Source of the DNA: Pseudomonadota bacterium
GTDB lineage: Bacteria > Pseudomonadota > Gammaproteobacteria > Burkholderiales > Thiobacillaceae
Reading direction: 5' to 3'
DNA length: 12,768 nucleotides
NCBI GenBank assembly: GCA_021791235.1
Contig: JAJYXA010000446.1
Location: forward strand, 1-12,768
The notes under the pieces: generated by a model
Told to the model about the DNA's origin: nothing
Seen by the model: the letters and a program-made list of their open reading frames with translations, nothing else
The model's database searches: none
In this document: piece by piece, positions 7,192 through 11,848 of the stretch
Numbering within the stretch: the stretch's first letter is position 1
How the letters are laid out: each line of letters starts with the position of its first letter
Made by a program: the position numbers and the translations under genes

Positions 7192-8363
7192 TGCGCTGGC
7201 TGATCTCGCTGCTCATCATCGCGGTGCTGGCCGTCGCGCTGGCGATGGCCGGGCGCTACGATCCCGGCTATGTGGTGCTGGTGTACCCGCCATGGCGGGT
7301 GGAAATCTCCTTCGTCAGCTTCGTGCTGCTGCTGGCCGGGCTGGTGGTGGGGGGCGTGGTGCTGCTGCGGCTGGCGCTGCTCACGCTCAACCTGCCCGGC
7401 ATCGTGCGTGAGCAGCGCGAACGCCGTGCCGCCAGAAAGCGCGACGAAAACTTTGTCGGCGGCTTGAAGGCGTATACCGAATATCGCTATCAGGATGCCG
7501 AGCAATCGCTCGGGCAATGGCAGGGCGACGATACGCGGTTCGGTCTGGCGCGCGTGCTGGCGGCGCGCGCGGCGCAGGAGATGCGCGCCTTTCCGCAACG
7601 CGAGCGCCATCTTCAGGAAGCGACCGAACACGGCGCCGAGCTTGCGGCGCAGCTGTTCGAGGCCGAGGTGCGTCTCGATGCCAAGGACGCGGCGGCGGCA
7701 TTGGTGGCGATCAGCCGCGCCAAGGAGATTGCGCCGCAGCACACCGCGCTGTTGCGGCTGGAACTCAAGGCACGCCAGCTGACCGGGCAATGGGACGAGG
7801 TCGATCGCCTGCTCGACGCGCTGATGCGCGGCAACGCGCTGGAACCGGGCGTCGCCCTGCAGAACCGCCGCATGGCCTATGCCGAAAACCTCAAGCGCCG
7901 CGCCGAAGATGACCGCGGCCTGCTGGAATACTGGAAGAAAATTCCGGCCGATTTCAAGGTCGACCCCTGGGTGGCGCGTGCCGCCGCCCGTGCCTTCATG
8001 CAGCGCGGCGGTCACGATACGGCGCTCGACGTGCTGGAAGCCGCGCTCAACCGCGAGTGGCACGAAGAACTGGTGGCGCTGTACGGTGACGCGCGCGGCA
8101 GCAGCCCGACCCGGCAGATCGAACAGGCCGAGAAATGGCTGCACGCCCGGCCGCGCGACGCGCAGTTGCTGCTGACGCTGGCGCAGCTGTGCAGTGTGCA
8201 GCAGCTCTGGGGCAAGGCGCAGAGCTATCTGGAAGCCAGCCTCGCCATCGCGCCCAGCACCGAGGGCCACATTCGCATGGCCGAACTCAAGACCCAGAAC
8301 GGCCAGACGGGCGAAGCCTGCCGGCATTATCAGAAAGCCCTTGCGTTATGCCGCGCGGAGTGA
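7191..8363 (+). CDS. hemY: HemY-family membrane protein with TPR repeats
   Basis: A 390-residue proteobacterial HemY (the TPR protein, not the protoporphyrinogen oxidase that bears the same name in Bacillus). Two membrane spans at about residues 3-20 and 42-65 enclose the conserved segment AGRYDPGYVVLVYPPWRVEIS. The arginine-rich turn REQRERRAARKRDENF follows. The rest is helical repeats of TPR type, for example VALQNRRMAYAENL, WVARAAARAFMQRG and RDAQLLLTLAQLC through YLEASLAIAPSTEGHIRMAEL. It is the last gene of the overlapping hem block and has an AGGGG ribosome site 8 bases before the ATG. The family is co-conserved with hemX and assumed to help late heme synthesis or enzyme assembly at the membrane; that role is inference. 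Confidence 0.94.
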   Translation: MRWLISLLIIAVLAVALAMAGRYDPGYVVLVYPPWRVEISFVSFVLLLAGLVVGGVVLLRLALLTLNLPGIVREQRERRAARKRDENFVGGLKAYTEYRYQDAEQSLGQWQGDDTRFGLARVLAARAAQEMRAFPQRERHLQEATEHGAELAAQLFEAEVRLDAKDAAAALVAISRAKEIAPQHTALLRLELKARQLTGQWDEVDRLLDALMRGNALEPGVALQNRRMAYAENLKRRAEDDRGLLEYWKKIPADFKVDPWVARAAARAFMQRGGHDTALDVLEAALNREWHEELVALYGDARGSSPTRQIEQAEKWLHARPRDAQLLLTLAQLCSVQQLWGKAQSYLEASLAIAPSTEGHIRMAELKTQNGQTGEACRHYQKALALCRAE

Positions 8364-8365
8364 GC

Positions 8366-8380
8366 GTCGGGCATCCCGGC
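8366..8380 (+). terminator. Weak hairpin after hemY
   Basis: GTCGGG-CAT-CCCGGC can form a 6-base stem (one G-U pair) three bases after the hemY stop codon. There is no following T-run, so intrinsic termination is doubtful. It could mark the end of the hem operon, given that the next gene has its own ribosome site and promoter-like AT-rich stretch. Confidence 0.25.
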
Positions 8381-8383
8381 TGA

Positions 8384-8458
8384 CCGGACTGGCACGTTCG
8401 TGCAGGTGCTTGCCGGACTGGGGCGTGTATTATTAGATTTCTCTAATATTTAGGAGGG
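8384..8458 (+). promoter_or_regulatory. Putative promoter/operator and strong RBS of the DUF302 gene
   Basis: This gap between hemY and the DUF302 gene holds several elements. The 9-base direct repeat CCGGACTGG occurs at 8384-8392 and 8413-8421. Between the copies is the dyad GCACG-TT-CGTGC (8392-8403). A perfect 7-base palindrome, TATTAGA-TTTC-TCTAATA (8431-8448), is strikingly AT-rich for this genome and overlaps a TATTAT box (8428-8433) that could serve as a -10. It is followed at once by AGGAGG (8452-8457), 8 bases before the ATG. Such an AT-rich palindrome is what an ArsR-type or similar repressor would bind; the regulator is not in this window. Confidence 0.45.
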
Positions 8459-8465
8459 TACTTCC

Positions 8466-8984
8466 ATGCGTACTGTCTTATTTGCTGTAGCAGGTTTCGT
8501 CCTGAGCACGCTGGTGCTGTCCGCGCCCGCCAGCCTGGCAGCAGCGCCCAAGGCCGAGGCGTCGACGCAGAGCGGGGTGTACAAGGTGGCCATCGACCGC
8601 AGCGTCAGCCTGGGCGAAGCGGCGGAGTCGATGCGCCTGCGCGCCAATGCGCTGAACCTGCAACTGGTGGCGGAGCTTCCGATGTCCAAGCAGGTGGAAG
8701 CGGTGACGGGCAAGCCGCAGCGCACCATCATCGTCTTCCAGTTTTGCGACGCGGTGCTCGCCAAGGACCTGATCGACGTGAACATGGAATTTTCCATCTA
8801 TATGCCGTGCCGCATCGCCCTGATCGAGGATGCCAAAGGCCAGGGCTGGCTGGTGATGATGGATGTCAACGTCGATGCGGTGGCGCAGGAAAAGCGCCTG
8901 CCGGAGGCGCTGAAAGTCCGCATCAACACGGTGCGCAAGTCGTTGCTCGAGATCATGCAGGCGGGGGCCAAGGGCGAGCTGTAA
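8466..8984 (+). CDS. Exported DUF302-domain protein
   Basis: A 172-residue protein with a clear signal peptide (MRTVLFAVAGFVLSTLVLSAPASLAAA, cleavage near residues 25-27), so periplasmic. The mature part carries a DUF302-like core: TIIVFQFCDAVLAKDLIDVNMEFSIYMPCRIALIEDAKGQGWLV is spread over about 88-130, including the typical PCRIALIED strand. Two cysteines, C94 and C115, are the only ones in the mature protein and both lie in the core. DUF302 proteins have no firmly assigned function. They recur near sulfur-oxidation and thiol-stress genes, so a role in sulfur or metal handling is possible but unproven here. The gene has the best Shine-Dalgarno in the window (AGGAGG) and its own AT-rich upstream palindrome, so it is probably controlled separately from the hem operon. 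Its TAA sits in a hairpin loop. Confidence 0.85.
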   Translation: MRTVLFAVAGFVLSTLVLSAPASLAAAPKAEASTQSGVYKVAIDRSVSLGEAAESMRLRANALNLQLVAELPMSKQVEAVTGKPQRTIIVFQFCDAVLAKDLIDVNMEFSIYMPCRIALIEDAKGQGWLVMMDVNVDAVAQEKRLPEALKVRINTVRKSLLEIMQAGAKGEL

Positions 8985-8993
8985 AGCTCGCCC
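8972..8993 (+). terminator. Perfect 9-bp hairpin across the DUF302 stop codon
   Basis: GGGCGAGCT (8972-8980) and AGCTCGCCC (8985-8993) pair perfectly around the loop GTAA, a GNRA-type tetraloop that contains the TAA stop (8982-8984). The stem is GC-rich and would be very stable. The downstream sequence GGGTTC has no T-run. It probably ends or stabilises the DUF302 transcript ahead of the converging reductase gene. Confidence 0.5.
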
Positions 8994-9025
8994 GGGTTCA
9001 AGCTTGGCCAGAGCTGTAAGCTTGC

Positions 9026-9044
9026 CCCGCCGTCAGACGGCGGG
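9026..9044 (-). terminator. GC hairpin across the reductase stop codon
   Basis: CCCGCCG (9026-9032) and CGGCGGG (9038-9044) form a perfect 7-base stem. Its 5-base loop contains the TGA stop of the leftward reductase gene (plus-strand TCA at 9033-9035). No T-run follows on the minus strand. Together with the hairpin at 8972-8993 it gives each of the two converging genes a stem-loop on its stop codon. Confidence 0.5.
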
Positions 9045-10070
9045 CGCGGTTTCGGCGTCCGCCGCGTAGACGAAGGCATCGGCGAAGAATTCGTCTTCGG
9101 GCAGGCCGCGCGTTTGCGTGAAGGCTTCGCGCGCGCTGTCGACCATCGCCGGCGCGCCGCAGGCATACACCTGATACCCCGACAGGTCGGCAAAGTCGGC
9201 CAGCACCGCCTCGTGCACGAGGCCGGTGCGGCCCTGCCACCGGTCGCCCGGTTCGGGCTGGGACAGCACCGGGATGAAACTGAAGTTCGGATGCTCGGCC
9301 AGCCACTGCTGCGGAAGCTCGGCCATGTACAGGTCCTTCAGCGAGCGCACTCCCCAGTACAGCACCAGGTCGCGATCCGTGCGTTCGGCAAAGGCATGTT
9401 CCAGCATGCCCTTGATCGGCGCGAAGCCGGTGCCGCCGGCGATGAAGATCATCGGCTTGTCGGAATCCTCGCGGATGAAGAAGCTGCCGAGCGGGCCTTT
9501 CAGGCGCAGGATGTCGCGCTCCTTCAGGGTGGAAAACACTTGGTCGGTGAACAGGCCGCCCGGCACATGGCGGATGTGCAGTTCCAGCAGCGCGTCGTCG
9601 TGCGGCGGGTTGGCGAGCGAGTAGCTGCGCGACTTGCCGCCCTTCAGCTGGAAGTCGATGTATTGCCCGGCGAGGTATTGCAGGCGTTCGTTGGCCGGCA
9701 GCTTGATCTTCATCACCATGACGTCGTCGGCGCGCTTCTCCAGCTTTTCCACCCGGCACGGCAGCGTCTTCACCACGATGTCCCTGGCGGCGCCGATTTC
9801 CCTGGCTTCGATGACCATGTCGCTCAGGGGCCTGGCGCGGCAGAACAATGCGCGGCCCTGCGCCTTGTCCTCGTCCTTCAGCGCGTTGGGCGAATGCGCG
9901 CCGTGGTCGAGAAGGCCGGACAGCACCTTGCCCTTGCAGGCGCCGCAGGCGCCGTTGCGGCAGCCGTAGGGCAGCGAAAAGCCTTCGCGCAGCGCGGCTT
10001 CGAGGATGGTTTCGTCATCCTCGACGGTGAACTGGTGCCCGCTGGGCTGGAGGGTGACCTGATGCGGCAT
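9033..10070 (-). CDS. 2Fe-2S ferredoxin/FAD/NAD(P)H oxidoreductase (CDP-6-deoxy-delta-3,4-glucoseen reductase-like)
   Basis: A 345-residue cytoplasmic electron-transfer flavoprotein. An N-terminal plant-type ferredoxin domain (1-90) has the cluster cysteines C37, C42 and C45 (YGCRNGACGACKGKV) and C77 (LFCRA). The FAD domain follows, with RSYSLANPP at 148-156. The NAD(P)H domain has IFIAGGTGFAPIKGML (208-223) and YACGAP (302-307). This is the layout of AscD, the phenol hydroxylase reductase component, and related reductases. Betaproteobacterial copies are commonly named CDP-6-deoxy-glucoseen reductase, but none of the deoxysugar partner genes is nearby, so that name says little about its true partner. 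Its stop lies in a hairpin loop, and its start faces the SDR gene across a 95-base divergent region. No clear ribosome site is visible. Confidence 0.92.
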   Translation of the reverse strand: MPHQVTLQPSGHQFTVEDDETILEAALREGFSLPYGCRNGACGACKGKVLSGLLDHGAHSPNALKDEDKAQGRALFCRARPLSDMVIEAREIGAARDIVVKTLPCRVEKLEKRADDVMVMKIKLPANERLQYLAGQYIDFQLKGGKSRSYSLANPPHDDALLELHIRHVPGGLFTDQVFSTLKERDILRLKGPLGSFFIREDSDKPMIFIAGGTGFAPIKGMLEHAFAERTDRDLVLYWGVRSLKDLYMAELPQQWLAEHPNFSFIPVLSQPEPGDRWQGRTGLVHEAVLADFADLSGYQVYACGAPAMVDSAREAFTQTRGLPEDEFFADAFVYAADAETAPAV

Positions 10071-10104
10071 GATGTGGGCTTAAAATGCGGTGACAAATCG
10101 ACAG

Positions 10105-10133
10105 ATTATCGCCCGGGCGGCGGGGATTTTCAC
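10105..10133 (-). promoter_or_regulatory. Putative sigma-70 promoter of the reductase gene
   Basis: On the minus strand, GTGAAA (plus-strand 10128-10133) and GATAAT (10105-10110) are separated by exactly 17 bases. This gives a plausible -35/-10 pair about 35 bases before the reductase ATG at 10070. The spacing is ideal, and the -10 matches the consensus at 5 of 6 positions. No equally good promoter is visible for the rightward SDR gene in the same 95-base gap. Confidence 0.5.
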
Positions 10134-10165
10134 CCCTTAGTCCATAGGGTTACAGACAGGCAGCG

Positions 10166-11050
10166 ATGAAAAAAATATTGATCGTGGGATTCGGCGATGT
10201 CGCGGAGCGACTGGTTCGGACGTATGCAGGCCAGGCTGAATTTATCGGCCTGATCCGCCGCCCCGAGCGCGCCGCCGAGCTGCGCACGCTCGGGGTGACG
10301 CCCTACGTCGGCGATCTCGACCTGCCCGACACGCTGAAACGGCTGCCGCGCGTCGATGGTGTGCTCCACTTCGCGCCGCCCCCCAACGAGGGCAGGACCG
10401 ATCCGCGCACCGCGCATCTGCTGCATGCGCTTGGGCGGCGGCATCCGGGTGCGCTGGTCTACATCAGCACCAGCGGCGTGTACGGCGACTGCGGCGGCTG
10501 CTGGGTCGCCGAAACGCGCCCGGTGGCGCCGGTGAACGCCCGCGCGGTGCGGCGGGTCGACGCCGAGCGCCAGTTGCGCGACTGGGGCGAAGCGCTGCGG
10601 GTGCAGGTGAGCATCCTGCGCGCGCCGGGGATTTATGCCGCCGACCGTCTGCCGCTGGAGCGCATCCGGCGCGGCACCCCGGCGCTGGTTGCAAAGGACG
10701 ACAGCTACACCAATCACATTCATGCCGACGACCTGGCGCGGCTGGCGTGGGCAGCGCTGTTCCGCGGCCGTTCGCAGCGCATCTACCATGCGGTCGACGC
10801 GCATCCGCTGAAAATGGGCGATTGGTTCGACAGCTGCGCCGACGCCTTCGGGCTGCCGCGGCCGCCGCGGGTGAAGCGCGCCGAAGCGGAAAAGGTGTTG
10901 TCCGGGGCCTTGCTGTCGTTTCTGCGCGAGTCGCGCCAGTTGTCGAATGTGCGCACCACGCGCGAACTGCGCCTGAAATACCGCTATCCGACGTCCGACG
11001 ATCTGCTGCGCGAAATCCGCCAGGCGCGCGGGCAGATGAAGCTGTTTTGA
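10166..11050 (+). CDS. NAD-dependent epimerase/dehydratase (SDR), YeeZ-like
   Basis: A 294-residue Rossmann-fold protein of the extended/atypical SDR group that includes E. coli YeeZ. The nucleotide-binding loop is MKKILIVGFGDVAERL (1-16), followed by VGDLDLPDTL and the DGVLHFAPPP strand at 64-73. YISTSGVYGDCGG (99-111) is the usual SDR serine/threonine strand. RAPGIYA (152-158) and NHIHADDLARL (183-193) are also family hallmarks. The YxxxK catalytic pair expected after the SGVYGD strand is replaced by RAVRR (126-130), so normal SDR chemistry is doubtful. The function is unknown; a sugar-nucleotide or general dehydrogenase name would be a guess. It diverges from the reductase gene, and its last codons pair perfectly with the end of fxsA. 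A weak AGG ribosome site lies about 8 bases before the ATG. Confidence 0.88.
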   Translation: MKKILIVGFGDVAERLVRTYAGQAEFIGLIRRPERAAELRTLGVTPYVGDLDLPDTLKRLPRVDGVLHFAPPPNEGRTDPRTAHLLHALGRRHPGALVYISTSGVYGDCGGCWVAETRPVAPVNARAVRRVDAERQLRDWGEALRVQVSILRAPGIYAADRLPLERIRRGTPALVAKDDSYTNHIHADDLARLAWAALFRGRSQRIYHAVDAHPLKMGDWFDSCADAFGLPRPPRVKRAEAEKVLSGALLSFLRESRQLSNVRTTRELRLKYRYPTSDDLLREIRQARGQMKLF

Positions 11051-11070
11051 TTAGCGCAGCAGATCGTCGG
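10995..11070. repeat. Perfect 17-bp inverted repeat joining the ends of two converging genes
   Basis: CCGACGATCTGCTGCGC at 10995-11011, within the SDR gene, is the exact reverse complement of 11054-11070, within the last codons of fxsA. The 42-base loop (11012-11053) holds both stop codons, which abut at 11050/11051. As a result both proteins carry the peptide DDLLR near the C-terminus, read from opposite strands. It could act as a bidirectional terminator or 3'-end stabiliser, or it could be the trace of an inverted duplication. Confidence 0.85.
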
Positions 11071-11515
11071 GCTCGCGCTTGAACTCGCCATTAATCGTAG
11101 TGGGCATCACATTCGCCCCCTCGCCCCTTGTGGGAGAGGGTTGGGGAGAGGGGGCATCGTCGTTTGCTGGCCGCAGCGGGTCCGCCTTGCGCCCGCCCCA
11201 GGTGCCGGGAATCAGCAACAGCACCAGCGCGATGGCATCGCTGATGAAACCGGGGAAGACAAGCAGGCCGCCGGCGAGCAGAATACGCCCGCTGGCGAGC
11301 AGGGCGGCCAGCGGATGCGCGCCCGACTGCACCGAAAACAGCAGGCGCGCGCCCCAGGCGACGCGCTCGACGCGAATCAGCATGACCCCGGCAACGGCCG
11401 CCAGCAGCAGCCACAACAGCACCCAGCCGCCGATGGCGTCGGCAACCCGGAAAATGCCGATGGCTTCCAGAACCGGAAACGACAGCAGCAGTAGCACAAT
11501 CCAACCAAAGCGCAT
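11051..11515 (-). CDS. fxsA: FxsA-family inner membrane protein
   Basis: A 154-residue membrane protein of the FxsA family (the E. coli member, when overproduced, relieves F-plasmid exclusion of phage T7). The N-terminus MRFGWIVLLLLSFPVLEAIGIFRVADAIGGW is typical. Hydrophobic spans are at about 4-22, 28-47 and 78-103, and the cytoplasmic loop RVAWGARLLFSVQSG lies between. LLVFPGFISDAIALVLLLIPG is the family signature. The tail is unusual: residues 121-136 (PSPQPSPTRGEG) are encoded by a GC-rich palindromic repeat, after which a family-like tail INGEFKREPDDLLR resumes, so the insertion seems to be in frame and tolerated. AAAGG lies about 9 bases before the ATG at 11515. The start faces cutA with 3 bases between, and the stop abuts the SDR stop. 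Confidence 0.92.
   Translation of the reverse strand: MRFGWIVLLLLSFPVLEAIGIFRVADAIGGWVLLWLLLAAVAGVMLIRVERVAWGARLLFSVQSGAHPLAALLASGRILLAGGLLVFPGFISDAIALVLLLIPGTWGGRKADPLRPANDDAPSPQPSPTRGEGANVMPTTINGEFKREPDDLLR
11115..11155. repeat. Dispersed-type GC palindrome inserted in fxsA
   Basis: Arms at 11115-11127 (GCCCCCTCGCCCC) and 11143-11155 pair at 12 of 13 positions, with a GTGGGAGAGGG-containing centre. Elements of this CCCTCTCCC...GGGAGAGGG type are scattered through many proteobacterial genomes and often give false peptides with an SPTLSHKGRG pattern; here one reading frame gives exactly that. It is normally intergenic, but here it lies inside the 3' part of fxsA. Confidence 0.8.
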
Positions 11516-11518
11516 GAC

Positions 11519-11848
11519 ATGGAACCTTTGTTAGTCTTGACGAATTTACCCGATGCCGCGAGCGCCGAGAAACTGGCGCACGCGTTGATCGGAGGCCGGG
11601 CAGCGGCGTGCGTGAACGTTTTGGCGCCGTGCCGCTCCATTTACCGTTGGGAGGGCGGGGTGGAGACGGCGGAGGAAATTCCGCTGCTGATCAAAACCAC
11701 CCGCGCTGCGTATCCGCTGGTTGAGGCAATCATCCGCGCGCAGCATCCTTACGACGTACCTGAACTGATTGCCACACCGATAACGCACGGCCTGCCCGAC
11801 TATCTCGACTGGCTGGCCACGGAGACTGAAAAACATGATGAAGAATAA
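11519..11848 (+). CDS. cutA: CutA1 divalent-cation tolerance protein
   Basis: A 109-residue CutA1, a small trimeric protein with a ferredoxin-like fold linked to copper and other divalent cation tolerance; its exact role is still debated. The sequence follows the family from the start: LLVLTNLPDAASAEKLAHALI, AAACVNVLAPCRSIYRWEGGVETAEE, IPLLIKTT, and the signature HPYDVPELIATPITHGLPDYLDWL (76-99). C31 and C38 are present. The ATG at 11519 fits the family N-terminus, but there is no Shine-Dalgarno in front, because the preceding bases are the start of fxsA on the other strand. The stop overlaps dsbD by 14 bases. The cutA-dsbD arrangement is also found in E. coli and suggests a shared transcript. 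Confidence 0.96.
   Translation: MEPLLVLTNLPDAASAEKLAHALIGGRAAACVNVLAPCRSIYRWEGGVETAEEIPLLIKTTRAAYPLVEAIIRAQHPYDVPELIATPITHGLPDYLDWLATETEKHDEE

Noticed and set aside
8391..8405. Sigma-54-like promoter (TGGCACG...TGCA) before the DUF302 gene
   Set aside because: The distance between the GG and GC elements is one base short of the strict spacing, and the sequence is better described as the dyad GCACG-TT-CGTGC.
8999..9027. Short repeated CAAGCTT/AAGCTTG and GAGCTGTAA words after the DUF302 gene
   Set aside because: They hint at a partial local duplication of the gene's end, but the copies are too short and diverged to call a feature.
9114..10169. 351-codon plus-strand frame opposite the reductase
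   Set aside because: It is a shadow of the reductase coding strand with no domain pattern and would read through the divergent promoter region.
11091..11504. Alternative minus-strand frame containing an SPTLSHKGRG peptide
   Set aside because: This peptide is a well-known translation artefact of the GC palindromic repeat; fxsA in the neighbouring frame is the real gene.
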